The translations under genes were made by a program, and so were the position numbers. Of a stretch of 64,000 nucleotides of DNA, positions 28,099 through 37,400 are shown piece by piece (positions within the stretch are counted from its first letter, which is position 1; every line of letters starts with the position of its first letter). Origin of the DNA: Paenibacillus peoriae. Its GTDB lineage: Bacteria; Bacillota; Bacilli; Paenibacillales; Paenibacillaceae. The notes beneath the pieces are model-generated. The model made no database searches. It had not been told where the DNA came from and saw nothing but the letters and a program-made list of their open reading frames with translations. The DNA lies in contig NZ_CP092831.1 of NCBI RefSeq assembly GCF_022531965.1, positions 3,791,001 through 3,855,000 of the forward strand. The letters run 5' to 3'.

Positions 28099-28142
28099 TA
28101 CTCACCACCTAGCTGCCGTAATTCATCGGCTATGTCCCGTTA

Positions 28143-29153
28143 TTAATCCCGGTTTTTGTTGTCATTCCCCGAGTTCTCATTCGGTTTGCCTAAGGAGCCA
28201 CGCATTTGCGTATCCGCCTCAATATTTTTCAAATTCATATAGTCCATGACACCAAGCTTCCCGCCGCGTAGCGCTTCAGCCATTGCCAGCGGTACTTCGG
28301 ATTCGGATTCCACCACGCGTGCTCTCATTTCTACAACACGTGCCTTCATTTCCTGCTCCTGCGCTACAGCCATCGCACGCCGCTCTTCCGCTTTTGCCTG
28401 CGCAATACGTTTGTCGGCTTCCGCCTGCTCTGTTTGCAGAAAAGCACCGATATTTTTACCTACATCAACGTCCGCAATATCAATGGACAGGATTTCAAAT
28501 GCTGTCCCGGCATCCAAACCTTTGGACAATACGGTTCTTGAAATTGAATCCGGGTTCTCCAGCACGTCCTTATGCGAGTTACTGGAACCTACGGTCGTAA
28601 CAATACCTTCACCGACCCGTGCAATAATCGTTTCTTCTCCAGCCCCCCCAACAAGTCGATCAATGTTGGCACGCACCGTAACACGAGCTTTAACCTTCAC
28701 TTCAATACCATCCTTGGCGACCGCAGCAACAATAGGTGTCTCAATAACACGCGGATTAACGCTCATTTGGACCGCTTGCAGAACATCCCGTCCAGCAAGA
28801 TCAATCGCTGCCGCACGTTCAAACTCAAGCGGAATGTTAGCACGCTGCGCAGCAATCAACGCATTGATCACTCGGTCTACATTCCCTCCTGCGAGAAAGT
28901 GGCTTTCCAGCTGGTTGATGTTCAAGCCCAGACCCGCCTTGGTTGCCTTAATGAGCGGATTGACAATTCGGCTTGGCGTGACGCGCCGTAAGCGCATAGC
29001 TACCAGCGTAATGATGCCAATGCGCACACCCGAAGCCAATGCTGAAATCCACAGCATCACCGGGAAGAAACTAAAAAATACGCTCAATACAATAATCACT
29101 ACAACGGCAATCAGCAAAACGCTGACAATACCCGATTCGAACACTCGCATCAT
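28143..29153 (-). CDS. floA: Flotillin-like protein FloA
   Basis: A 336-residue membrane-microdomain scaffold, close to B. subtilis FloA (YqfA). An N-terminal hydrophobic hairpin (about 8-60, ending [18 protein letters not shown]) is followed by a band-7/PHB-like domain with [39 protein letters not shown] and [19 protein letters not shown]-terminal Ala/Glu-rich coil ([21 protein letters not shown]) drives oligomers. The start may be the ATG at 29153, the next ATG, or the GTG at 29144, which is nine bases after GGAGG. It follows nfeD, the usual partner. Confidence 0.96.
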   Translation of the reverse strand: MMRVFESGIVSVLLIAVVVIIVLSVFFSFFPVMLWISALASGVRIGIITLVAMRLRRVTPSRIVNPLIKATKAGLGLNINQLESHFLAGGNVDRVINALIAAQRANIPLEFERAAAIDLAGRDVLQAVQMSVNPRVIETPIVAAVAKDGIEVKVKARVTVRANIDRLVGGAGEETIIARVGEGIVTTVGSSNSHKDVLENPDSISRTVLSKGLDAGTAFEILSIDIADVDVGKNIGAFLQTEQAEADKRIAQAKAEERRAMAVAQEQEMKARVVEMRARVVESESEVPLAMAEALRGGKLGVMDYMNLKNIEADTQMRGSLGKPNENSGNDNKNRD

Positions 29154-29187
29154 CCTCCATTAATCTAATTCTTTGTTATTTGCTTGT

Positions 29188-30555
29188 TTAGACGCTAGTG
29201 TCTGCCTTGACCACAATTCGCCCGCCTTCTACTTTGGATACTATAATCGGCATATCTGTAGCAATAAACTCGCCGTTCGTTACAACATCGACTCGCTCAT
29301 CAGCGATCAGCACCGTTCCGGCTGGACGAAGTGGAGTCAGACTGACACCCCTTTGACCTAATAGCATTTCCCGGTTCACAACTGAAGAAAAACCTTGTTC
29401 AGCCGTTAAACTTTCTTTAAGTATAAAACGGTTCCATATCCCTCGGTCCTTGAATACAACCGCGATGATCGCTACCACGGCAACCGCAGCTGCAAAGGCA
29501 ATGCCCAAAGATATAAACGCATGCTGCATGTTGTATGCTGCACGAACAACTCCGGCGACAAGGCTGACGGAACCCAGAATGCCCAAAATACCAAAACTCG
29601 GGATGAACATTTCAAGTATAAGCAGAGCCAGACCGATAATAAACAACAACCACGTCTCCGAACCTGCAAAACCAGCGATATAATTGCCGAAAAAATACAA
29701 ACCAAATCCGAGTATGCCCAAAATTCCCGGTACACCAAAACCGGGTACGATCAACTCAATAACAATACCTGCGATACCGATAAATAAAAGCAACGTCTGT
29801 ACAATTGGGTTGGTCAATATCTCGGCTGCTTTTTCAGCCCATGTTCGCTCCACATGGATGACATCATCCGTGCTGTAACCCATCCACTGAATAACCTCTT
29901 GTTCGGAAGACGCGATGTGATCCGCATAACCCAACTTCAGCGCTTCCTCACTGGTTAAAGAAATGATCTGACCATTTTCCTTGTTAAAGTTCATCTCAGG
30001 AATAGATATGGTCGTTTTAGAGTCAACCATACCTCTGGCAATATCCGGATTACGTCCGCCAGCTTCTGCGGCAGATGCCATGCTACTCTTCCACCAGGCT
30101 ATCGTTTTTGGATCTGTGATAGCCTGCCCCCCGCCGTCTACTAACGCTGCTGCTCCGATAATACTCCCCGGTTTCATAACAATCTTGTTTGCGCTCAACG
30201 CAATATAGCTACCCGCTGAGGCCGCTTCGCCCCTTATATAGGCTACGGTCGGAATTGGACTGTCTTTAATCAGTTTGCCCAGCTTCTCCGCTGTATCTAC
30301 CCGTCCACCGGGAGTGTTAATATCCAGTAAAATCAGACCTGCTTTGGAATCTGCTGCTTCTGCAAATCCACGTTCCATAAATTTGCCCAGGCCATGCTCA
30401 ATTTCCTGATCGACTGGTATAACAAACACAGCTCCACCTTTAGTTTGGGCCGCCGCTGATTCGGAATGAACTAAGGGCAACAGCAAAACGGATACCATAA
30501 TCCACAACGTTAAAAGGATCCATTTGCGACTGGAGTGGTGATGTTCTCTATGCAT
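29188..30555 (-). CDS. yqeZ: NfeD family membrane protease/scaffold (YqeZ type)
   Basis: A 455-residue long NfeD protein. A signal peptide (residues 1-36) is followed by a ClpP-class serine protease domain with DINTPGGRVDTAEKLGKLI and the nucleophile region EAASAGSYIALSANKIVM. Then come about four to five membrane helices (around 265-390) and a C-terminal OB-fold NfeD domain (GQRGVSLTPLRPAGTVLIADE). Long NfeD proteins pair with flotillins or stomatins, consistent with floA 34 bases downstream. In B. subtilis yqeZ-yqfA-yqfB can be driven by sigma-W; I did not find a convincing sigma-W site. Confidence 0.94.
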   Translation of the reverse strand: MHREHHHSSRKWILLTLWIMVSVLLLPLVHSESAAAQTKGGAVFVIPVDQEIEHGLGKFMERGFAEAADSKAGLILLDINTPGGRVDTAEKLGKLIKDSPIPTVAYIRGEAASAGSYIALSANKIVMKPGSIIGAAALVDGGGQAITDPKTIAWWKSSMASAAEAGGRNPDIARGMVDSKTTISIPEMNFNKENGQIISLTSEEALKLGYADHIASSEQEVIQWMGYSTDDVIHVERTWAEKAAEILTNPIVQTLLLFIGIAGIVIELIVPGFGVPGILGILGFGLYFFGNYIAGFAGSETWLLFIIGLALLILEMFIPSFGILGILGSVSLVAGVVRAAYNMQHAFISLGIAFAAAVAVVAIIAVVFKDRGIWNRFILKESLTAEQGFSSVVNREMLLGQRGVSLTPLRPAGTVLIADERVDVVTNGEFIATDMPIIVSKVEGGRIVVKADTSV

Positions 30556-30655
30556 TTCTCTCCCCCTTTCGATCTCTCTATGTTACAGCATACCAAACTT
30601 TGTTAGACAAACTATACAGTTTTCAGGATTTAATGTGAAATTATTGGGTATATTG

Positions 30656-30751
30656 CTAATCCTGACGGCTGCCAAATACTTTACGCACCCAATGAACATC
30701 ACGTTTCACATAATTAACAATAGCGCTTACATATAAGAATCTTCTCATCAT
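30656..30751 (-). CDS. Candidate 31-residue protein
   Basis: Between yqeY and yqeZ the minus strand carries ATGATG... to TAG encoding MMRRFLYVSAIVNYVKRDVH and then WVRKVFGSRQD. The amphipathic, basic make-up resembles real small proteins. No clear ribosome site precedes it, so it may be chance; I do not recognise a family. Confidence 0.3.
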   Translation of the reverse strand: MMRRFLYVSAIVNYVKRDVHWVRKVFGSRQD

Positions 30752-30784
30752 TACATTCTATGGTAGGGAACACATATATAGAAA

Positions 30785-30812
30785 TAACACCCTCTGTAAA
30801 CAGAGGGTGTTG
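30785..30812 (-). terminator. Hairpin terminator after yqeY
   Basis: AACACCCTCTG and CAGAGGGTGTT form a perfect 11-bp stem with a four-base loop, 23 bases after yqeY. The U-run on the minus strand is short (TTATTTC). Confidence 0.8.
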
Positions 30813-30834
30813 TGTTTTCCTGTTTGTCGCAGGT

Positions 30835-31278
30835 TTATTGCAGAAATTGCTGAACCGCTTGGTTCACGAGCTTACCGTCAGCGCGGCCTTTTACCTTAGG
30901 CATCAAGGCCGTCATTACTTTCCCCATCTCGGCTTTCGAAGAAGCACCGGTTTCCTGGATGGTCTGCTGTACAATAACTTTAATTTCTTCCTCAGAAAGT
31001 TGTTCGGGAAGGTACTGAGCGATGATCTCTATTTCTGCTTTAGTGCTTGTCGCAAGTTCATCACGACCGGCTTTTTCAAATTCATGGAGGGCATCTTTTC
31101 GCTGTTTGATCTCACGACTCAGAATATCAAGCACTTCGTTGTCGTCCAAATCCCGTTTCAAATCTATTTCAAGATTTTTAATCGTAGAACGAACCATTCG
31201 AATGGTGGAGAGTTTGAACTTGTCCTTACTCTTCATTGCTTGCTTCATATCTTCGTTCAATCGTTCGCTCAAATTCAT
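30835..31278 (-). CDS. yqeY: GatB/YqeY domain protein
   Basis: A 147-residue protein with the GatB/YqeY tail domain. It begins MNLSERLNEDMKQAMKSKDK and has the block QYLPEQLSEEEIKVIVQQTI, followed by KAEMGKVMTALMPKVKGRADGKLVN. The domain is related to the tRNA-binding tail of the amidotransferase subunit GatB; the free-standing protein has no certain role. It follows rpsU closely, as in B. subtilis. Confidence 0.95.
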   Translation of the reverse strand: MNLSERLNEDMKQAMKSKDKFKLSTIRMVRSTIKNLEIDLKRDLDDNEVLDILSREIKQRKDALHEFEKAGRDELATSTKAEIEIIAQYLPEQLSEEEIKVIVQQTIQETGASSKAEMGKVMTALMPKVKGRADGKLVNQAVQQFLQ

Positions 31279-31294
31279 GATTGCTTAGATCCTC

Positions 31295-31468
31295 CTAGAA
31301 CTTTCTCTTACGAGCAGCCTCGGACTTTTTCTTGCGCTTTACGCTTGGCTTTTCATAATGCTTGCGTTTCTTCACCTCAGCCAATACGCCATCCTTAGCA
31401 ATGGAACGTTTAAAGCGACGAAGTGCAGCATCAATTGTCTCGTTTTTGCGAACTTTAGTTTCAGACAC
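31295..31468 (-). CDS. rpsU: 30S ribosomal protein S21
   Basis: A 57-residue S21 starting (M)[20 protein letters not shown] and ending in the basic tail [12 protein letters not shown]. The start is the GTG at 31468, eight bases after GGGAGG, which gives the standard length for Firmicute S21; the open frame to 31522 adds 18 residues that the family does not have. A near-consensus promoter lies 60 bases upstream (31528-31557). It heads the rpsU-yqeY operon. Confidence 0.97.
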   Translation of the reverse strand: MSETKVRKNETIDAALRRFKRSIAKDGVLAEVKKRKHYEKPSVKRKKKSEAARKRKF

Positions 31469-31527
31469 CAGTTTTCCCTCCCTCCGACCAGACCGTCCAA
31501 GAGCAATAACACGGTTCATCAAATTTT

Positions 31528-31557
31528 ATTATAGGTGAAACGGAAACCAGGTGTCAA
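31528..31557 (-). promoter_or_regulatory. Strong promoter of rpsU
   Basis: Consensus TTGACA (31557-31552) and TATAAT (31533-31528) with an 18-base spacer on the minus strand. This is the best sigma-A promoter in the window. Confidence 0.9.
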
Positions 31558-31639
31558 CCTATAAGAAAAAATGAATACATAAAGGGCCACTTTTCTCCAT
31601 TCACATCCGTATTACTGAAAAGACAAGCTCTGTCATTTT

Positions 31640-31999
31640 TTAAGAATGTGAGTCCGAAATACCTGTCAGGGCACCCAATTTGGCGCCGCCCAGTAAGTGA
31701 TAATGCAGATGCCCCACCGCTTGTCCACTATCCGGGCCACAGTTGTTAATCAACCGATAACCAGACTCGGCGATTCCTAACTTTTTTGCAACCTCAACCG
31801 CAACACGATGAATCTCCGCGATAAGAGGAAGATCCTCCTCCGTCACAGCGTTCATTGAAGGAATATATTTTTTGGGAATAATGAGCACGTGTACTGGCGC
31901 CGCAGGCTGGATGTCATGAAATGCGAGCACATTGTCGGTTTCCAACACCTTCTTGCTGGGGATGGTTCCATCCACAATTTTCAAAAACAGATCGTCCAT
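31640..31999 (-). CDS. HIT family protein (HinT-like nucleotide hydrolase)
   Basis: A 119-residue histidine-triad protein with the catalytic motif HLHYHLLGG near the C-terminus. Upstream is the usual DDLFLKIVDGTIPSKKVLE start and PVHVLIIPKKYIPSMN. HinT proteins hydrolyse adenosine phosphoramidates and acyl-adenylates. AAAGGAGGG precedes the ATG. It is the last gene before the strong rpsU promoter, and in many Bacilli a HIT gene lies near rpsU. Confidence 0.95.
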   Translation of the reverse strand: MDDLFLKIVDGTIPSKKVLETDNVLAFHDIQPAAPVHVLIIPKKYIPSMNAVTEEDLPLIAEIHRVAVEVAKKLGIAESGYRLINNCGPDSGQAVGHLHYHLLGGAKLGALTGISDSHS

Positions 32000-32093
32000 T
32001 CAAAACCCTCCTTTGGCAGTGAGCCGATCCTAAGCAAATAGACACAACCCCCCCTTGCTCTCGGCATTCAAAGTTATGTATTTCCCACACTGA

Positions 32094-32137
32094 ATAGAAA
32101 CATATACAGCCATGTTTGGTTATACTTATGTTTCTAT
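32094..32137. repeat. Inverted repeat between the MocR gene and the HIT gene
   Basis: ATAGAAACATA (32094-32104) and TATGTTTCTAT (32127-32137) are perfect inverse copies with a 22-base spacer. They lie after the regulator's stop and before the HIT gene. They may be an operator or an AT-rich terminator without a U-run. Confidence 0.5.
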
Positions 32138-32161
32138 ATGTATCATAACGGAAAAAGGGTC

Positions 32162-33514
32162 TTAATACCAGTTTCCCTTACTAACTTCCTCTACAATGGC
32201 TTTCACCCCTCCATCAATTTGATCCAGCTGCGCGCGCGAAATACTTATGCGCAAAAACTTCTCTTGTTCCCTATAGCCTGATAAATAAAAACCTTTGCCA
32301 GCTACAACCTGGATGTTCCTCGCAGAAAGACACTGTACCAAGCGTTCCAAATTCACTGTCCGAGGCAGTTTAAACTGCATATAAACTCCTGAGGTTACAG
32401 CTGAAGTCTGAACGTATCCGGCCTGATTGTATCGTTCCACGGCCTTGTTCAGAGTACGAATGCGCTCCGAATACAGTTTACATATCGTGTGCTTGTGGCG
32501 TTCATACATTCCATTTTTAATATAAATATCAAGCGCCGCCTGAGACAACATAGATGTGTCGACATATCTTTTATAAGCGTTAAACGTCTTTAATAGGACT
32601 TCTGGCAATACCGCAACTCCTAATCGCAAGCCTGGGAAAATGATTTTCGAGAAGCTTTTCAAATAAATAACATGGTCCGAATGGTCGTATGCATAAATGG
32701 GATCAAAAAGATGATCGGCCCCCAAATCTGCCATATAGTCATCTTCTACGATGTACACATCATATTTGGCGGCTAAGGCAGCTATCGCTTTTCGCTCCTC
32801 TGTGTTATATGAGATCCCTAATGGATTATGATATCTTGACATGGTATAAAAAAACTTGATGCTCTCGTTCTTAAATTGATTCTCCAATTCGTGAAAATCC
32901 ATACCTTTCGCTGTCCGGACGATGGTACTGACGGGTATGTTCTCTTCCTCCAGAAATCGCAAATAAATATCGTAACTTGGCTGCTCGACCAAAACCTTTT
33001 CTTTGCCATTGGGAAACGGCATTTTAGCGAGTATCTCCAATGCCTGCTGAACACCCGAAGTAACGATAATCCGATCCATTTTTGCAAACACCTGAGTATT
33101 AGCCAAATGGGAAACCAACGTATGACGCAGTGTTTCCAGTCCTTGCGAATCGCCATAAGTGAATAGATGATATTTGTAGGTATCAATAGCCTGATTCAAA
33201 CAATGTTGGAAATCCAGATAAGGGAATACATTTAAATCCGGGGAGGCCGAAGCAAAATCAACGGAGTCTTGCATATGATTATGGTGTAAATCGCCCGAAT
33301 TTTCCACTACATAGTATCCACTTTGCGGTATGGAATAGATGGCGTGTTTCTTTTCAAGTTCAGAATATGCCCGCAGAATCGTGCTTTTGCTGCATCTATA
33401 TAATTCTGAAGCCTCACGGACCGACGGTAGCTTGTAACCTGATTTATATTGTCCCTCGCGAATTTTAAGCTCTATATCCAATAAAATTGATACATATTTT
33501 TTCACAATATCCAC
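32162..33514 (-). CDS. MocR-type GntR/aminotransferase regulator
   Basis: A 450-residue regulator with an N-terminal GntR winged helix (LPSVREASELYRCSKSTILRAYSELE, about residues 28-53) and a PLP-aminotransferase fold with YHNPLGISY, VEDDYMADLG and the PLP-lysine motif IYLKSFSKIIFPGLRLG. It differs clearly from the 3080 regulator (short aminotransferase N-terminal part, HN PLG in place of NPTG). The start may be the GTG at 33514 or, with better spacing from AGGTGG, the GTG at 33505. Three direct repeats upstream suggest autoregulation. No divergent partner gene is present, so its regulon lies elsewhere or is itself. Confidence 0.87.
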   Translation of the reverse strand: MDIVKKYVSILLDIELKIREGQYKSGYKLPSVREASELYRCSKSTILRAYSELEKKHAIYSIPQSGYYVVENSGDLHHNHMQDSVDFASASPDLNVFPYLDFQHCLNQAIDTYKYHLFTYGDSQGLETLRHTLVSHLANTQVFAKMDRIIVTSGVQQALEILAKMPFPNGKEKVLVEQPSYDIYLRFLEEENIPVSTIVRTAKGMDFHELENQFKNESIKFFYTMSRYHNPLGISYNTEERKAIAALAAKYDVYIVEDDYMADLGADHLFDPIYAYDHSDHVIYLKSFSKIIFPGLRLGVAVLPEVLLKTFNAYKRYVDTSMLSQAALDIYIKNGMYERHKHTICKLYSERIRTLNKAVERYNQAGYVQTSAVTSGVYMQFKLPRTVNLERLVQCLSARNIQVVAGKGFYLSGYREQEKFLRISISRAQLDQIDGGVKAIVEEVSKGNWY

Positions 33515-33526
33515 CCACCTGCTCTT

Positions 33527-33565
33527 TACATACTCATTACATGCTCATTTCATTACATGCTTATT
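33527..33565. promoter_or_regulatory. Three direct repeats upstream of the MocR gene
   Basis: TACATACTCATT (33527), TACATGCTCATT (33538) and TACATGCTTATT (33554) repeat in one direction, with a degenerate fourth copy TACACGCTAGAT at 33581. They stand 13-90 bases before the regulator start. MocR proteins typically bind direct repeats, so this is a candidate autoregulatory operator. Confidence 0.5.
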
Positions 33566-33687
33566 CCTCTTATGTTTCTTTACACGCTAGATGTTACCAT
33601 GCTTTATGGATAAACAGGATACCTCATTTCATTGAACTGTACTGATACAGTTTCAATTATTGGATCATATTGGGGATAGAATATGTG

Positions 33688-33726
33688 AAAAAGAGGCTGT
33701 TTCTTCATGATGGAAGAAACAGCCTT
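33688..33726 (-). terminator. Intrinsic terminator of the 33834 gene
   Basis: On the minus strand AAGGCTGTTTCTT pairs with AAGAAACAGCCT and is followed by CTTTTTC. Confidence 0.85.
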
Positions 33727-33833
33727 GCATGGTGATGATGTATGGATGCGCCTTAAAGTCACTTGTACTGTACAAGAGCTGTAGGCGGGAGAGAGCAGAG
33801 AATTCACTATATCTGGCGACTAAGAAATTAGGA

Positions 33834-34238
33834 TTAGTAATAAGGCAGCAAGCTGATCGCTGTCAAGGCTGCAAGTGGCAGAATCAAACGATTAAAGCGA
33901 CGGCGTCCGTAGGGGAACCCATATGCATAAGCAGGTACTGGATACGGGTACGGGTACGGATACGGAGGATAAGATGCATAGCCACCATAAGCACGGGAAC
34001 CGCAGCCACAATTGTTAGGCGGATACGGGAGATTAACATTGACATTCTCCATCTCGTCTCCACCCATAGGAACGGCTAAGTATATCTTTTCATCATCCAC
34101 ATGCTCTACAATGCCATCATACATTGTCCCGTCCTTCACCCATACGCATACATAACGATGCATATGCTTTTGACATAGTGTTTTAGCATCCGTCTGTTCC
34201 GGTGCTGTAACTTTTTCGGTTGTCATGCTTTTTTCCAT
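33834..34238 (-). CDS. Small protein with Sm-like strand and Pro/Tyr repeat, function unknown
   Basis: A 134-residue protein. Residues about 28-55 (HRYVCVWVKDGTMYDGIVEH then VDDEKIYLAVP) resemble an Sm/LSM-type beta sheet, the kind in which a ligand is bound by a small barrel. A Cys/Gly turn (NNCGCGSRAYGGY) and a Pro-Tyr repeat (YPPYPYPYPYPVPAYAYGFPYG) follow, then RRRFNRL and a hydrophobic C-terminus (ILPLAALTAISLLPYY). Pro/Tyr-rich tails are common in spore surface proteins and in membrane-tethered small proteins. The ribosome site AGGAGG stands nine bases before the ATG. It is preceded by a structured, terminator-like RNA (34329-34445) that may regulate it. I do not recognise a described family. 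Confidence 0.7.
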   Translation of the reverse strand: MEKSMTTEKVTAPEQTDAKTLCQKHMHRYVCVWVKDGTMYDGIVEHVDDEKIYLAVPMGGDEMENVNVNLPYPPNNCGCGSRAYGGYASYPPYPYPYPYPVPAYAYGFPYGRRRFNRLILPLAALTAISLLPYY

Positions 34239-34328
34239 GGTTGTTTCCTCCTAGGCTCTTGCATGTATACCGTATGTTATTCAAAAACGGGCCATTTGCT
34301 ACATCAAATTGGGCGAATTCCGGCTTGC

Positions 34329-34445
34329 AAAAAAAAGAAGCACCCCGGGAGCTCTTGGCAGAGCCCCTCTGAACGGACGTATGATGGGAAGATTTCTTCC
34401 GCAGCATACGTCCGCCGGGGTGCTGTATGATTAACTTGTCGGCTT
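34329..34445 (-). ncRNA. Candidate structured small RNA or attenuator
   Basis: On the minus strand an outer stem AGCACCCCGG (34424-34415) pairs with CCGGGGTGCT (34348-34339), followed by TC and eight T. Inside, CGGACGTATG (34414-34405) pairs with CATACGTCCG (34383-34374), extended by GGAAG-AAAT-CTTCC in its loop, and GCTCT pairs with AGAGC (34364-34351). This makes a three-way junction with the first two stems stacked end to end. An extended -10 promoter lies at 34452-34460. It is either an independent RNA of about 115 nt, the sbcC terminator, or the attenuator of the 33834 gene, whose ATG is 91 bases beyond the U-run. Confidence 0.55.
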
Positions 34446-34451
34446 GGCTGT

Positions 34452-34460
34452 ATTATAACA
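34452..34460 (-). promoter_or_regulatory. Extended -10 promoter before the structured RNA
   Basis: TGTTATAAT on the minus strand (34460-34452) is a perfect extended -10 element. No good -35 is seen, which extended -10 promoters can tolerate. Predicted start near 34445, about 55 bases after the sbcC stop. Confidence 0.55.
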
Positions 34461-34499
34461 ATAGTTTGAAACTGTATCTGTGACCTGTATCACATTACT

Positions 34500-37400
34500 T
34501 CAAAAAGTTTCCATAACCACACGTGATCCGCCTCCAGCCTGCTCTGCTGGAAGAACAACCAACTTGCGCGGAAGACGGGCCCGTAGTTCAGGCACATGAC
34601 TAATCACACCAACAGACAATTGATCGTGGTGCAGCTTTTCCAGTGAGGTGATCACCGTGTCAAGCAGCTCAGGGTCCAACGTTCCAAAGCCTTCATCCAG
34701 AAAGAAAAATTGCAGAGGGTACTGGCCCCGCAATTGAATTTGAGCCGACAGCGCAAGCGCAAGCGACAAGGAGGTCAGGAACGTTTCGCCACCGGACAAG
34801 GTCGATACCGGACGTTTGACCCCACCGTTGGCATCGTCACTAATGACAAAACCACCGCTGGAATCTACCTCTAGCGCGTATCGCTGCTTGGTCAGAAAAC
34901 GCAGGCGGCGTGAAGCCGATTGACTGACCTGCATGAGCTGCTCCTCAGCAATATATTCAACAAAGGCATTGCCGCGAAAAACAGTCTGGAGCTTGGACAT
35001 TTTTTCCGCTTCACTACGCAAATGTACACGATTGGACTCCAGCTCCATCCAGCGGACGTGCCGACGCTGCAAGTCCTCTAAATCACGCTCAGCCTTGGCG
35101 CGATTTTGAAGCGCCTCTTCATCGCGTGCACGGCAATCACGTAGCTGTGCAGTGGCCGCTTCCCACTGTTCCTCTGTTACCGTTGCTCCATTCAGCTGCT
35201 CTTCGACATGCTTTAAGCGGGAAGACATCTCCTTTTCCCGTTCTCGATGTAAACTCACTTCACGCTCATAGCGTGCGGCTTCTTCCGGTCCCAGGCAGCA
35301 TTCCATAACCTCTGCTTCCGTAGCAAAAGAGGAGGCTTCCAGACGACTGCCCCAACGGGACTCTGCCATCTGACGTCTTTCTTCTGCCGAGTCGGAGGCC
35401 TGCCGGGCAATCAGTGAAGCATGAACGGCTTGCTGCTTGCGTTCTTCCGCTTCAGTACGTTGTCGTGCCGCGACTTCGGCTCCGTTTTTCAGCCCCAACA
35501 GTCGCGAGGTCGCTTCTTCCAGCAATGAAGCCGCTTGGCCATCTCCAACCCACTTTCGGAGCTGGGCCAGCTTTTCGCGAAGCGAATCATCTTTGCTTTG
35601 GAGCCCTGTACGACGGGCAATAATGATTTTGTCTTCCTCGATGATACTCTGCTGTATCTGTTGAACACGCGCCGCCTTTTCTTCGAGGAAGGTCACACTC
35701 GTCTCCAGCCGGGACCGCAGATCTTCCGCGCGCCCATCGCGCTCCTGCATGGCGCGGTAACGCTCCGCGGCTTCGTCCGGAGCGACATCCGTTAGCTGCG
35801 CCGCCCATTCGGCGCGCAGCCCCTCGCTGCGCGTGGTGCATGCCTCGCGCTTGCTCTGTGCCTGCGTCAGCGCTACAGCTGCTGCCTCCTGCTCGGCGGC
35901 GGCACGGATACGCCGCTGCTGTCCAGAGGCGTCTGCTTCGCGCAGCGCCTGTGCCTCGGCAGGCAGCGCATGCGCACGTGCGGCTAGCTCGGCTGCAGCA
36001 CGTTCCAGCGCCGCGCAGCGCTCCGCCCATGCTGCGGCACCACGCGGCTCTGCTGGCGCTGCCGCAGGCGTGAAAGGCTCGCCCGTGGCGGCAGCGCCAC
36101 TGTTTGCGGTGGCGGGCTGCGCCAGAAAGCTGCGTTGCTCGTGCAACTGCTGGCGCAGTGTGAGGCGCAGCTCCTGCAAACCGAGACGCAGGCGTTGCAG
36201 CTCATCCGGCGCAGCGGCATCCGCGCTATGCGCCGCGGCAACGGCAGGCGCGGGGTGATGCAGCGAGCCGCACACTGCGCACGGCTCGCCTTCGCGCAAC
36301 TCGGCAGCGAGATGCTGAGCGAGACGCCCCAGCTCCTCGGCACGGAGCTCGTGGCGCAGCTGCTCCTCCTCGGCAGCCAGTGACGACATATCGACGGTGA
36401 TTTCTGCCTCCAGCGTCAGCAATGCCTCAATGCCATCAGCTGCCTGTGCAGCAAGGGCAGAACGCCGTGCCTCCGTCTCCTGTGTCTCCTGGTCCGTCAG
36501 CTTTAGACGTTCGTCAGCTTGCGCAAGCCGTTTCTCCTGAGCGGTGTACTCCAGTTCAGCTTCACGCAATTGCTCATTCGCGATTTCCAGCTGTTGCAAT
36601 CGTTGCACAGCCTCTTGCAGCATACGCCGCTCATCTGCCCGCACTTCATTTTGCTTTAGCTCTTGTTGAAGCTCCTGCTGTCGCTTCAAGCCTCGCGTCT
36701 GTAGCTCTTGTTCCTTTGCGAGTCCTTCTGCATGTTCAGTAAGGATTTGTTCGCTATGCACAAGCTCGGCCGCCAGACGGTCCCGTTCGGTCCGCAACGC
36801 TTCCGTATCACGCTCCAGTTGAAGCGCCTGTTCTAGTTGGTCGATCCGAAGCAATAGCTTTGGTTCTTCGGCACTGAGTGCTTGCCGGGCCTGCTCATCT
36901 GCTTGCGCAGAGACAAGCGCAGCCTCCTGCGCGGTAGCGGCCAGGACTGCCACTTCTTCGGCAGTCTTATGCCGTTTTTCCGCTTCAGCAATGGCTTCCT
37001 TCCAATCCGTCAGTGCAGGCAGCAATGCCTCGGCTGAAGTTGCTTGTCGAAGCTTACGCTCCAGTAAAGCAATGCCCGGCTCCTGTGCTGCCAACTGCTC
37101 CAGCCCGTTCAATCTTTGGCTGAGCTCGATGACCAGCTCACGGGTTTTGTTTAGCGCCTCCGATTCACGTGAGACACGCTCTAGCTCGTGACGCGAAGCT
37201 TCTGCATTGGCAATCGCCTCTTTGAGACGCAACTCTACATGTTCAAGTGCTTCAGCACTCGCATCCCCCAGCCCTTGCTGCTCCGCCTCTAATGCTTTTA
37301 GTGCGATATCGTTATCTTTCACACGACGGCTTAGCTTCTGTGCAAGTTGATCTCCGTACTTCTCCAGATGGAACAAACGCTGTAGCATCTGTCTGCGTTC

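Noticed and set aside
28246..29163. A 305-codon plus-strand frame across floA
   Set aside because: Antisense to FloA, low-complexity Ser/Thr/Ala product, no start signals.
35833..36258. Ala-rich frames on both strands in the middle of sbcC
   Set aside because: They arise from the GC-rich coil of SbcC, where stop codons are scarce.
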